DNA from: a virus
Direction: 5' to 3' (one strand)
Virus record (IMG/VR): IMGVR_UViG_3300025010_000156
Coordinates: 1-35,100 of that record
DNA: 35,100 nucleotides
Below, piece after piece: positions 5,842-13,172 of the stretch (its first letter is position 1; every line of letters begins with the position of its first letter). The position numbers were made by a program, and so were the translations under genes. A model generated the notes under the pieces. The model was not told the DNA's origin. It was given only the letters and a program-made list of their open reading frames with translations, and did not search any database.

Positions 5842-6054
5842 TTAATACTGCACAAACCCAACAACATGCTCATCTTTCTCATTCAGCAACTCATAAGCAA
5901 CCTTAATAATTTGTCTCAATATAATATCACACTCATTAAAGTCCCTTCCCTCAAAATCAGCAGTCAAGAATCCCATCATTCTATCATAATGTTTTACCTC
6001 TAGTTCCTTATTTGTTAGAATCTCCTTATTTGTAATGTTTACGTTATTTCTCAT
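5842..6054 (-). CDS. Small hypothetical protein
   Basis: 70 aa with AAAAGGAG before the ATG. Mostly helical, with a central MMGFLTADFEGRDFNECDII segment and the C-terminus VVGFVQY. It may be a short regulatory or accessory protein. No family recognised. Confidence 0.6.
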   Translation of the reverse strand: MRNNVNITNKEILTNKELEVKHYDRMMGFLTADFEGRDFNECDIILRQIIKVAYELLNEKDEHVVGFVQY

Positions 6055-6085
6055 AATTCATTTCTCCTTTTAATTTTACTCTACT

Positions 6086-6379
6086 CTACTCCCAACTATC
6101 TTCTTCGGGTAAACTGATTGCAACAACTACTTCACCACTACGATATAACTCTAAGATATGTCTACACATATATTCTTTGCTAGGTTTTTGCCAATCAAAA
6201 CAAATTACAATATTGGCATTATTAATTTTTAGTTTAAATCCATTCCAATGTTCCTGTTTTTCTATTTCTGCATCAACAACAGATAATTTAGTGATAATTC
6301 CTAATTCTCCATCTGAATGAACAGATTCTATTTTAATTACCTTATTTAATGTCTTATTAATAAAATATTCTAAATCCAT
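6086..6379 (-). CDS. Hypothetical protein
   Basis: 97 aa with TTAGGAGGA before the ATG. Alternating strands and a C-terminal helix (YMCRHILELYRSGE) suggest a small globular protein. Acidic, without a clear ligand set. No family recognised. Confidence 0.6.
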   Translation of the reverse strand: MDLEYFINKTLNKVIKIESVHSDGELGIITKLSVVDAEIEKQEHWNGFKLKINNANIVICFDWQKPSKEYMCRHILELYRSGEVVVAISLPEEDSWE

Positions 6380-6399
6380 ATGTATTCCTCCTAATAATT

Positions 6400-6585
6400 T
6401 TATTTCTTAATCTCGTCTGACTCAGTATATTTAGGACATTCCAAACTGTTAAACACAACACCTTGAGTTAACCAACAATACTTTGAAAGTTCATATGTAT
6501 TGGTTAATCCATGAATACCCAAACACAAAGCAATTGAATTATATAAGTTATTAATACATTTGATCAAACTACAATTATGATACAT
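6400..6585 (-). CDS. Small Cys-containing ORF, start uncertain
   Basis: 61 aa with five scattered cysteines. The nearest strong Shine-Dalgarno (AAGGAGGA) is spaced for a different ATG, about 20 nt upstream and out of frame, which opens only an 8-codon ORF (MNWYQYVS) ending near this start. Either the short ORF couples translation into this frame, or the gene is frameshifted. It fills the gap between convincing genes on the same strand, so I keep it with modest confidence. Confidence 0.4.
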   Translation of the reverse strand: MYHNCSLIKCINNLYNSIALCLGIHGLTNTYELSKYCWLTQGVVFNSLECPKYTESDEIKK

Positions 6586-6613
6586 ATTGATACCAATTCA
6601 TACTTCTTCCTCC

Positions 6614-7000
6614 TTACCAACTCTTATAATCAGTGAAATCAATTACAATATCACACTCAGGACATACACCTTTATATGCAGAACCAATTCCAGTTCCATA
6701 CTCAAATAATAATAAATGGACATTATCTTTATCACATTCGGCATAAATTCCTTGTGGATTCATTTTATCAGTCTTGCCAATATAAGTATAACCTTTTCTA
6801 ATTAATCTCTTTTGTGCTTCTTTATCATATTGATCAGCTTGGAGTTGTGTGATTTGATTTTGAATTTCTTTGATATATGATTTACGTATGTCTCTTTTAA
6901 TTTCTAATCCAAGAATTTCTTTTCTAATATTATTTAACTCTTGATTGGATGATTCTAATTGCTCTTGTAGTTTGGCAATTTGATTGTTTGTATTAAGCAT
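6614..7000 (-). CDS. Coiled-coil protein with C-terminal Cys motif
   Basis: 128 aa with AAAGGAG before the ATG. Residues 1-55 form a coiled coil with heptads (IAKLQEQLESSNQEL and following). The C-terminal half has YAECDKD and VCPECDIVIDF, so three cysteines that could share a zinc ion with a His. The coiled coil probably drives oligomerisation. Function unknown. Confidence 0.65.
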   Translation of the reverse strand: MLNTNNQIAKLQEQLESSNQELNNIRKEILGLEIKRDIRKSYIKEIQNQITQLQADQYDKEAQKRLIRKGYTYIGKTDKMNPQGIYAECDKDNVHLLLFEYGTGIGSAYKGVCPECDIVIDFTDYKSW

Positions 7001-7020
7001 TTAATTTCACTCCTTTATAA

Positions 7021-7209
7021 TTATTTTATCGCTTTTAATTCTAATGCTACATGTTCTGAATGGCCCATTATTCTATATTTCTCAATATCAACTACTTTAT
7101 AGTTTTTACTTTCATTTTTGATAGTTATTGTTTCACCATTTTTATAATTTGCATTTGTTGTGTATGCGGTTACTACCTCATTTTTAGAATTGTATAATAA
7201 AACATCCAT
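7021..7209 (-). CDS. Small beta-rich hypothetical protein
   Basis: 62 aa with AAGGAAAA before the ATG. Predicted short strands (VLLYNSKNEVVTAY, GETITIKNESKNYKVVDIEKY, HVALELKAIK) suggest a small beta barrel such as those found in accessory phage proteins. No specific family. Confidence 0.6.
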   Translation of the reverse strand: MDVLLYNSKNEVVTAYTTNANYKNGETITIKNESKNYKVVDIEKYRIMGHSEHVALELKAIK

Positions 7210-7251
7210 TTAGTTTTCCTTCTTTATTAATAATAATTAAATTTTAATAAA

Positions 7252-7407
7252 TTAAACAACTTCAAATTCAGTATGATAATATATTTCTGCCAATCCTCTT
7301 CTGGCATCAAGTTCAGATAGTTTGTATTCATTCATAAACTCTTCAACTAATTTGTAATTAAACTTATCCATTACTTGAAGAATGTAGTTTTCTTTGTTTG
7401 TGATCAT
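7252..7407 (-). CDS. Small hypothetical protein (51 aa)
   Basis: ATG at 7405-7407 with AAAGGAG 11 nt upstream; stop TAA at 7252-7254. The product begins MITNKENYILQVMDKF and ends YHTEFEVV; it is helical and charged. It fills the space between two leftward genes with normal spacing, which supports a real gene. Function unknown. Confidence 0.6.
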   Translation of the reverse strand: MITNKENYILQVMDKFNYKLVEEFMNEYKLSELDARRGLAEIYYHTEFEVV

Positions 7408-7450
7408 TTTAGATTTACTCCTTTCCACCATGAAATAGTTTTTCGAGGGA

Positions 7451-7882
7451 CTAATTTAATCCCATTCCCCAACATTTATATTCATCATATGGAATTTCTT
7501 TTTCTTTTGATGTTACTTTTATAGTCCTATCATCTAAAACTTCAACAACTGATTCTTCTTTATGATTATGATAAACAGTATCTCCAACCTTAAAATCAAA
7601 ATCAGTTAAATAATAATTCAAATAATTATATCTCTCACAAAATTTATCTAATTCATCATAAGTAATTATTTCACAACTTTTATTAAAAGAAGTAAAAGAG
7701 AAAGTGATTGTTGTTTGTGAAAGTTCAAATATAAATTTATCTAAATTAGCAGTTGTTTCTTTCTTAATATCTAAAATTTCTAAATCAAATTTTTTTCTAA
7801 AGTTCTCAATGACCGTAAAAATAGAATTTATTGACCCAATAGCGTGATATTCATTATTCATTTCAATAGTTCCATTAAACAT
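7451..7882 (-). CDS. Hypothetical protein
   Basis: 143 aa with AAGAAGGA before the ATG. The N-terminal 100 residues mix strands and helices. The C-terminal portion (FKVGDTVYHNHKEESVVEVLDDRTIKV) resembles a small SH3-like or Tudor-like beta barrel, a pattern common in accessory phage proteins. No catalytic motif is seen. Confidence 0.6.
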   Translation of the reverse strand: MFNGTIEMNNEYHAIGSINSIFTVIENFRKKFDLEILDIKKETTANLDKFIFELSQTTITFSFTSFNKSCEIITYDELDKFCERYNYLNYYLTDFDFKVGDTVYHNHKEESVVEVLDDRTIKVTSKEKEIPYDEYKCWGMGLN

Positions 7883-7913
7883 TTACAATTCCTTCTTCCT
7901 TCAAATAAAATCA

Positions 7914-8119
7914 TTATTCTGAGCTAATTTTATTTTTCCATTTTTCTATAGTAATGTCTCTAATGATGCGTTCATTTTTCCATTGAGTAATCGCTAAATG
8001 ATAACCTCTTTTCAAAGAAGAGCATTCGTCCAATATATACCAAGCATATGATTCCATATATTTTTTATCACCATACCATACAGCGATAATATCATATTTT
8101 TTATCTCACTAAGTTTCAT
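7914..8119 (-). pseudogene. Small gene split by a -1 frameshift at an A6 run
   Basis: An ATG at 8117-8119 preceded by AAAGGAG opens MKLSEIK, after which frame 0 runs only to an early stop. Slipping -1 at the A6 run (8097-8102 on the plus strand as T6) gives a coherent continuation, KYDIIAVWYGDKKYMES and onward to ITIEKWKNKISSE, ending at 7914-7916. The run fits the slippery form A-AAA-AAT in the right phase. Either one A was lost (mutation or read error) or the shift is programmed. The restored product would be about 68 aa, with function unknown. Confidence 0.55.
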
Positions 8120-8157
8120 AATTATTTTAATCTCCTTTCCATAAGTACATAAAACTA

Positions 8158-8313
8158 TCATTTCTTGGTATTTGACTGCTCAATTATTTTAATAACATCC
8201 AAAATATTTAAACAAGCCTTTCTATATCCACTACTCCACAGGTATGTACTTTCATTGTAAAAATTCATACAATTATTAATTTCATTAATTAACCATTCTT
8301 TTAATTCATCCAT
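8158..8313 (-). CDS. Small hypothetical protein (51 aa)
   Basis: ATG at 8311-8313 behind a very strong AAAGGAGG; stop TGA at 8158-8160. The product begins MDELKEWLINEINNC and ends IEQSNTKK. Amphipathic helices dominate. Function unknown. Confidence 0.65.
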   Translation of the reverse strand: MDELKEWLINEINNCMNFYNESTYLWSSGYRKACLNILDVIKIIEQSNTKK

Positions 8314-8388
8314 TAGGAATCCTCCTTTCTTTTCATCACCTCCTCTCTGTCGTTTTATTTTATGATTGCTTAATTCAAATGGTGAATT

Positions 8389-8676
8389 TTATAACTCGTC
8401 TCTGACAAATATAATAAAATTTTGGATTTGACATTCATCGCAAAGTTCTATATATCCATTAGATTGTTCACAAATAGTAATTTCACCACAATCATCACAT
8501 TTAATTTCTTTATCACAATTTTCAGTTGGATTGATAACGCTACCTTTATTTGGGCAATAGAAATTGCAAAATTGTTCTTTTAATTCTAATAATTTATCTT
8601 CCATATTTACTTTCTTATTGCTTACAGGAGGTCTATCCCATTTTGGTTCTGGTATTTTATGTATCATATTCTTCAT
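8389..8676 (-). CDS. Cys-rich zinc-binding hypothetical protein
   Basis: Up to 95 aa; ATGs at codons 1, 4 and 25 are all possible because none has a strong ribosome-binding site, and the gene overlaps the upstream stop by 20 nt, suggesting coupling. Cysteines occur as CNFYC, then NCDKEIKCDDC, ITICEQ and LCDEC, giving enough CxxC pairs for two zinc sites in the C-terminal 60 residues. Function unknown. Confidence 0.6.
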   Translation of the reverse strand: MKNMIHKIPEPKWDRPPVSNKKVNMEDKLLELKEQFCNFYCPNKGSVINPTENCDKEIKCDDCGEITICEQSNGYIELCDECQIQNFIIFVRDEL

Positions 8677-8968
8677 CCAATGCTAATTTCCAACATTCAG
8701 CACAAACTGGGTCACTTCCTGCAATACATTTATGATGTTTATTTTCATTTAATCCTACTGAATGAGGGCATATTCCAAATAGATGACTTATTTTAGAATT
8801 TGGTTCTGATTGTAGATATTCTATTAATTTGTCTTTTCCTGTCATTAAAGTAGTTGAAATATAATGAGGACATGAATCTTTATGATTTAATAAACATCCT
8901 TCACCAAATGGTTCTTCCCAATCAGGTGAATAGCAAACTCCACTGTCAAAATGTATGCATGGTTTCAT
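8657..8968 (-). CDS. Cys/His-rich hypothetical protein
   Basis: 103 aa, ATG with AAAGGAG 13 nt upstream. The N-terminus CIHFDSGVCYSPDW and GCLLNHKDSCPHY, then GICPHS, HKCIAG and VCAEC, provide many Cys and His residues, so metal binding is likely. The first half resembles short four-Cys modules seen in small Firmicutes and phage proteins. Function unknown. Confidence 0.6.
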   Translation of the reverse strand: MKPCIHFDSGVCYSPDWEEPFGEGCLLNHKDSCPHYISTTLMTGKDKLIEYLQSEPNSKISHLFGICPHSVGLNENKHHKCIAGSDPVCAECWKLALDEEYDT

Positions 8969-9009
8969 TTTTGGATAGCAACTCCTTTAAGTTCCATTTT
9001 TATTTGATT

Positions 9010-9048
9010 AGTGAAACCCTGTAGTCCTACTGCCACAAGGGTTTCACT
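9010..9048 (-). other. Intergenic hairpin, 11-bp perfect stem
   Basis: AGTGAAACCCT (9010-9020) pairs with AGGGTTTCACT (9038-9048) across a 17-nt loop that contains GTAG and CTAC. On the minus strand it lies between a 51-aa gene and the Cys/His-rich gene. Only four T follow on the plus side and none on the minus side, so it is not a clear terminator; mRNA processing or protection is possible. Confidence 0.6.
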
Positions 9049-9072
9049 TTTGGATGCTTGTTCAATTTAATA

Positions 9073-9308
9073 TTTTATATAATTGAGTAATTATCCAAAG
9101 AAAATATGCATAGTTATATGCTCATCTTTCATTCCAGTCATTATAGTTATTACTTCTTCTTTGTTTTTTCGATTCTTGCGAATATCTTTTACGAGTGAAT
9201 TAATACTTTCTTGAGATATAGTGTTTAACAATCCATTTATATCCATTAATAAAACCCTCTTTCTTTTAATTTTTATCTAAGGCCCAAATTTTTATATAAT
9301 TGAGTAAT
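9073..9308. repeat. Pair of 19-bp direct repeats
   Basis: TTTTATATAATTGAGTAAT occurs at 9073-9091 and 9290-9308. The right copy encodes ITQLYK near the C-terminus of the ATPase-like gene. The left copy lies beyond the stop of the 51-aa gene and, in another frame, reads IITQLYKILN then stop, like a remnant of the same C-terminus. This suggests a local duplication or insertion that brought in the 51-aa gene. Confidence 0.6.
9091..9246 (-). CDS. Small hypothetical protein (51 aa)
   Basis: ATG at 9244-9246 with AAGAGGG 8 nt upstream; stop at 9091-9093. The product starts MDINGLLNTISQES and ends HITMHIFFG; basic helical centre (KDIRKNRKNKEE). It lies between the two copies of a 19-bp direct repeat. 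Function unknown. Confidence 0.6.
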   Translation of the reverse strand: MDINGLLNTISQESINSLVKDIRKNRKNKEEVITIMTGMKDEHITMHIFFG

Positions 9309-10169
9309 CATCTCTAATAAATTTCTTCTTGTCAAAACGGTGTCTTTAGTTTTAGCAGTTAAATCATATTCTTCTTCGAGACCAATTAATGAATCAATCA
9401 AGAATTTATTTGCAGGAGTGGTCATTAAAGATTGATATAATTCATATTTCCTATTGGCATCTTTATTGCTTATATAACTTACTACTTTACCATCTGGTTT
9501 GTCCATAATAGCATAATCGTCATACCATTTTTTCATATCTCCACTTTCTTTAATATTTTTAGAGAATTTATCTAATGTTTGCTTATTAAATAATCCACTA
9601 TTTAAACCTGTACTGAAGTCTTCATTTAGAATATTGGTTGTATTGTTCCCATATAATTTCTCCAAATGATTATCATAATTATTAGTTGTAATAAATGAAA
9701 TGACTCTATTTCCAGTAATATCTTTTAATGGAACTGGTAATAATCCATCAAAAAATATGTAATCAAAATTCATTACTTCATGACCTCTGGGGATAGAATA
9801 ATAATTTATGATATTAACTACTTGATTATTAAAAAATTTGATCTTAGTTTTATCTTTAGCATGAATAATATCTTTAATTTTATCTATAAATTCATTATCT
9901 ATGCAAATTTCACCATTATTCACATGAAGTATTTCATTATATTTATCATTTAGAGATTTTAGCCAATCATTGTTTCCCTTAAAATATAAAACATTGTTTG
10001 GTTTCTCTTTTAGAATTGTTGCCATGATTGAATAGGTTGCTCCTAACCCTCTAGCCCAATTGCATATTAATGTGTCTCTACCTGATTTAATTTGAATTGC
10101 CTTTTGATAATCATATAATTTAATATTGTTTAACTCATTCTTTGGACTATAATTTGTATACTTTGGCAT
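9273..10169 (-). CDS. Terminase/helicase-like protein with degenerate P-loop
   Basis: 298 aa from the ATG at 10167-10169, chosen for its AAGGAATG site; an upstream in-frame ATG (10202) has none. Early residues LYDYQKAIQIKSGRDTLI followed by CNWARGLGATYS copy the Q-motif plus P-loop layout of terminase large subunits and SF2 helicases, but the P-loop Lys is absent (GLGAT). The later FDYIFFDGL corresponds to Walker B with Gly replacing the catalytic Glu. After that, no nuclease domain is evident. It may be a non-hydrolysing relative or a DNA-packaging or annealing accessory. The family link is a pattern judgement only. Confidence 0.5.
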   Translation of the reverse strand: MPKYTNYSPKNELNNIKLYDYQKAIQIKSGRDTLICNWARGLGATYSIMATILKEKPNNVLYFKGNNDWLKSLNDKYNEILHVNNGEICIDNEFIDKIKDIIHAKDKTKIKFFNNQVVNIINYYSIPRGHEVMNFDYIFFDGLLPVPLKDITGNRVISFITTNNYDNHLEKLYGNNTTNILNEDFSTGLNSGLFNKQTLDKFSKNIKESGDMKKWYDDYAIMDKPDGKVVSYISNKDANRKYELYQSLMTTPANKFLIDSLIGLEEEYDLTAKTKDTVLTRRNLLEMITQLYKNLGLR

Positions 10170-10301
10170 TTTTACATTCCTTCTTTCTCTCACATTGCTC
10201 ACACAATTTTTATTTTATAATTAAGTTATCCATTTAAGTACGGTAACTAAGGATAACCACTATGAGTATGGTCTATCATAATATTTCACCTCCTTTCAAT
10301 A

Positions 10302-10330
10302 TGGATATTAATCTGACAAATGAGTATAAT
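10302..10330 (+). promoter_or_regulatory. Promoter of the plus-strand zinc protein
   Basis: TGGATA (10302-10307) and TATAAT (10325-10330) with a 17-bp spacer. It gives the only plus-strand gene in this part of the window its own start. On the opposite strand the same area has a perfect AAAGGAGGTGAAATATTATG initiation site at 10277-10296, opening only a 10-codon ORF (10247-10279, MIDHTHSGYP). Confidence 0.5.
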
Positions 10331-10367
10331 AACTTTATGCAAAAAATTAACTTGGGAGTGATTAATT

Positions 10368-10604
10368 TTGTCAGAAAATATTAGGAAAATAACTAAAGAG
10401 ACAATATCTAGCCAACATAAGTCCTGTCCCATTTGTAAAGGTAATAATGTAGATATCATGGGTATGAATGCTGTAATGAGATTTGAAACACCTGAAAAAT
10501 CAATTACAATGCCTATGTATCCCATTGCTTATGCATGTACTGGTTGTGGGTATCTTATGTTCTTTTTAGAGATTAATGTTGATTTAGATAAGATAGAGGA
10601 ATAG
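10368..10604 (+). CDS. Small zinc-ribbon protein
   Basis: 78 aa; TTG start at 10368 with GGGAG 9 nt upstream. CPIC (about residue 20) and CTGCG (about 57) give a classical four-Cys zinc ribbon, with a hydrophobic strand YLMFFLEINV after the second knuckle. It is oriented against its neighbours and has its own promoter, so it is probably expressed separately. The end lies 1 bp from the convergent endonuclease gene. Possibly regulatory; function unknown. Confidence 0.65.
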   Translation: MSENIRKITKETISSQHKSCPICKGNNVDIMGMNAVMRFETPEKSITMPMYPIAYACTGCGYLMFFLEINVDLDKIEE

Positions 10605-10605
10605 A

Positions 10606-12036
10606 TTATATTGTTGTTGGATTTAATTTTATGTATTCATCGTAGTATTGCCATTTAAACCCACCTGCTGTTTCTCTTAATCCCCTACACACAGCAGAGA
10701 TATTTTTATATTCAATCTTCAGTTCCCTATATGCACTTCTTGCATTATCCCATTTTTTAACTAAATCATTTTTACGAGTTAATTGTATTATTGGTATAGA
10801 AAGATTCTCTTTATTTCTCTTATCATTGTCCTCATATACCTTTTTCATTACTTCTTCGGGATCATAATCACACCATCCTAATTCAACACCTAGTTTTAAA
10901 TATCTCCAAACGGTAGCTTTATGAATTTTTATTTGTTCGGATATTTCCCATGTGCTATTAATTCCACTATTCCATAAGTCGCAAACAACTTTGACTAAGT
11001 TATTACAAGCATATTCGTGACATCTCAACCAATCTATATTTGATAAATCAAAAATATCATTTAATTTACTACTTAATATATTACTTTTAATATATTCTAA
11101 ATTACTTTCTTTACAATCTATCCTAATTACTTCAATTTCTTTTTCTTTTGCTTTTAAATCTTTATAATCATCTATTTCTTTAGATTCTTTTATAGTTAAT
11201 TTTGATAATGTATTACTATTTCCATGCCCTATTCCACCATCCATTTCAAGTATATATTCTTTGTCCTTATGCTTAAAATAATCATCATATTTTTTTGGTT
11301 TGATCCAATCAGGGGAATATTCAGGAATAAAATCTATTCCTAATTGTTCTAATAAATTAAAACCAAATTTATTGGGATATGAAAAACCATCTCCACATTT
11401 AGGACAAGAAAACCCAAAACTTACAACAACATACACTTTATAAGATTTTTCACATCCACAATCAGGGCAAATAAATATTTCCGATTTTGTACTTCCATAA
11501 GATAATTCATATCCAAACTCAGAGTGTTTTAGCAGTTTGGCAGTTTTAAGATGTGTTGTCCATAAATCATTATATCCTTTTAAAATTTTTTTATTTGTAC
11601 AAACGTTGCAACCATTACCTTGCGTTAAATTAAATTCGTAAATTTGATCAATATTTCCATCAATTAAACATTTATATTTATATTTTTTTTGATTATCACT
11701 TGCTTTTGTCTGTTCTAAAATTTGTATCTCCCCAGAAAAAGTTTGAATGATATCTCCAACATTGTATCTATATTTTCTCATATGTGTTCCTAGAACTTCA
11801 CCTAATTGACAGTTTTTAAAACCAGTAATTGTTATAGGATAAATAATATTGTTATATTTAACATCTAATTTTTGTTTCTTTACATCATAATTAATAATTT
11901 CAACTTTATCTTCGATATCATCATATATAAACTTAACGTGATTTCCAATACTCTTATTCCAATCTATACATTCTTTATTTGCATTAGCACCAATACCTAA
12001 TTTCTTTGGTAAGTCTTCTAAAAATACTTTTTTCAA
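10606..12036 (-). CDS. Free-standing homing endonuclease-like protein (Vsr/EDxHD-type nuclease)
   Basis: 476 aa; TTG start at 12034-12036 with AGGAGG upstream. The N-terminal region is unassigned. Zinc-ribbon pairs follow: GCNVCTNK (about 143-150) and ICPDCGCEK plus SCPKCGDG (about 190-216). Next comes a nuclease core, YDDYFKHKDKEYILEMDGG then IGHG (about 250-272), whose D, E-x-D and H placement matches the Vsr-like fold used by EDxHD homing enzymes. A helix-turn-helix follows (STWEISEQIKIHKATVWRYLK, about 372-392). The C-terminal repeat SAYREL...AGGFKWQYYDEY resembles NUMOD DNA-binding motifs of homing endonucleases. Such genes move between related genomes by cutting alleles that lack them. 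Its ribosome-binding site lies in a hairpin. Function is well supported by domain order, target unknown. Confidence 0.7.
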   Translation of the reverse strand: MKKVFLEDLPKKLGIGANANKECIDWNKSIGNHVKFIYDDIEDKVEIINYDVKKQKLDVKYNNIIYPITITGFKNCQLGEVLGTHMRKYRYNVGDIIQTFSGEIQILEQTKASDNQKKYKYKCLIDGNIDQIYEFNLTQGNGCNVCTNKKILKGYNDLWTTHLKTAKLLKHSEFGYELSYGSTKSEIFICPDCGCEKSYKVYVVVSFGFSCPKCGDGFSYPNKFGFNLLEQLGIDFIPEYSPDWIKPKKYDDYFKHKDKEYILEMDGGIGHGNSNTLSKLTIKESKEIDDYKDLKAKEKEIEVIRIDCKESNLEYIKSNILSSKLNDIFDLSNIDWLRCHEYACNNLVKVVCDLWNSGINSTWEISEQIKIHKATVWRYLKLGVELGWCDYDPEEVMKKVYEDNDKRNKENLSIPIIQLTRKNDLVKKWDNARSAYRELKIEYKNISAVCRGLRETAGGFKWQYYDEYIKLNPTTI

Positions 12037-12048
12037 TATTAAAATTCT

Positions 12049-12065
12049 CCTCCTGATCAGGGAGG
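12049..12065 (-). promoter_or_regulatory. Hairpin sequestering the endonuclease Shine-Dalgarno
   Basis: In the minus-strand RNA CCTCC (12061-12065) pairs with GGAGG (12049-12053) across the 7-nt loop CTGATCA. The GGAGG arm is the ribosome-binding site of the endonuclease gene, whose TTG start follows about 12 nt later. Hiding the site in a stem is a known way to keep homing endonuclease levels low (as for I-TevI of phage T4). Confidence 0.55.
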
Positions 12066-12127
12066 TAGCTACCTTTTATACTTGCAAGTTCTCTGTTTAT
12101 TTATATTTGACTCTTACTCATTTATAT

Positions 12128-12403
12128 TTAGTAATTTGTTTCAATTTCATAAGCAATATTGTTTTTCATGTCGATTTCATAACTATAATCTCCATCGTCA
12201 TCATCACGCTTATAATAAACCATAGGCACACGAAAAAATTTATTGTCAGACGATCTTTTGTAAATATGATTGGAGAAACTACCATTTTCATCTTCTATTC
12301 TTTCTCCGTCTTGACATACATAAATCCATTCTTCATTATCAACAATTAATTTCTTTTCAAAGTCAATAGCTTCCATTTGTTTTTTGGTTAATTCAATTTT
12401 CAT
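12128..12403 (-). CDS. Small acidic hypothetical protein
   Basis: 91 aa with AAGAAGGA before the ATG. Asp/Glu-rich, with predicted strands and an aromatic-rich middle (EEWIYVCQDGE, HIYKRSSDNKFFRVPMVYYKR). No motif recognised. Possibly a small DNA-mimic or accessory protein, but that is only a guess from charge. Confidence 0.55.
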   Translation of the reverse strand: MKIELTKKQMEAIDFEKKLIVDNEEWIYVCQDGERIEDENGSFSNHIYKRSSDNKFFRVPMVYYKRDDDDGDYSYEIDMKNNIAYEIETNY

Positions 12404-12465
12404 TACAATTCCTTCTTTCTAAATTATTAAATATCAATTAAAATGTTTATTTTATTTACTGTGGT

Positions 12466-12521
12466 TTTATACACTATATGTAGTGCTTATTTTAGTTTTA
12501 CTACTGCATATAGTGTATAAA
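12466..12521. repeat. Large intergenic palindrome, 15-bp perfect arms
   Basis: TTTATACACTATATG (12466-12480) and its exact reverse complement (12507-12521) flank 26 nt, with further imperfect pairing inside (TAGT with ACTA). It lies between the Nudix gene and the acidic small gene. No T-tract follows on either strand, so it is not an ordinary terminator. It could be an RNA processing site, an operator or a cruciform. Confidence 0.7.
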
Positions 12522-12532
12522 CTTCTTATATT

Positions 12533-13135
12533 TTACTTAATAAATTGTTCTACAGCAATTTTGCTCCAACTTTCTAATTCTCCTTCAAAATCAAGCAAAT
12601 CTTTCTTATAAATCCAATCTCCAACTAGTGTTTCAGTCTCTTTTACGCTAACATCTAATCCTGAAACTTCAACAACATACACAAGGCCCAAATGAACTGA
12701 GTCAACTTCTGTATTATTGGAGCAAATCATACCAATTAAATCAATAGATTTAATACTGGACTTAATACTAATTTCTTCATCTAATTCTCTCATCATGCCT
12801 GACTTAATATAGTCGCCATTTTCACTATCTAAACGCTCTAAATGCCCTCCTACGCCTAGAGAATACTTACCTGTGAGTCTTACATCACCTTCTAGTCTAC
12901 GAGTGATGAAATAGTTGTCTACACATTTGATTAAGCAATAAGGAATGATTTGACGATTTTCAAAATTTAATTCTGCATCATAACGAGGAATGAATTTCCC
13001 CACTGAATTAAAAATATCACTATATTTATTATCCTTGTCTAATTCAACAAATGTATCAAAATCTTTTGTCAATTCATTGCTTACTACAAATACTTCAACG
13101 TAACCATATTTAGCTTTTAATTGCTCTTTATTCAT
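12533..13135 (-). CDS. Nudix hydrolase
   Basis: 200 aa with AGAGGAAA before the ATG. The Nudix box is at about 96-122: GGHLE, then an insert, then SGMMRELDEEI giving the REUxEE core that binds the catalytic metal. Nudix enzymes hydrolyse nucleoside diphosphates linked to another group. Insert size and the N-terminal extension (about 60 residues) are more like phage-borne versions than MutT. It lies directly after nrdJ, so a house-cleaning or pool-balancing role in dNTP supply is plausible. Substrate cannot be read from sequence. Confidence 0.8.
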   Translation of the reverse strand: MNKEQLKAKYGYVEVFVVSNELTKDFDTFVELDKDNKYSDIFNSVGKFIPRYDAELNFENRQIIPYCLIKCVDNYFITRRLEGDVRLTGKYSLGVGGHLERLDSENGDYIKSGMMRELDEEISIKSSIKSIDLIGMICSNNTEVDSVHLGLVYVVEVSGLDVSVKETETLVGDWIYKKDLLDFEGELESWSKIAVEQFIK

Positions 13136-13172
13136 TTTAAATTTCCTCTTTTCATTTTATTTATTTTTTAGA

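Noticed and set aside
10286-10525. Minus-strand ORF opposite the plus-strand zinc protein
   Set aside because: The plus frame has CxxC pairs, a promoter and a ribosome-binding site; the minus frame has none.
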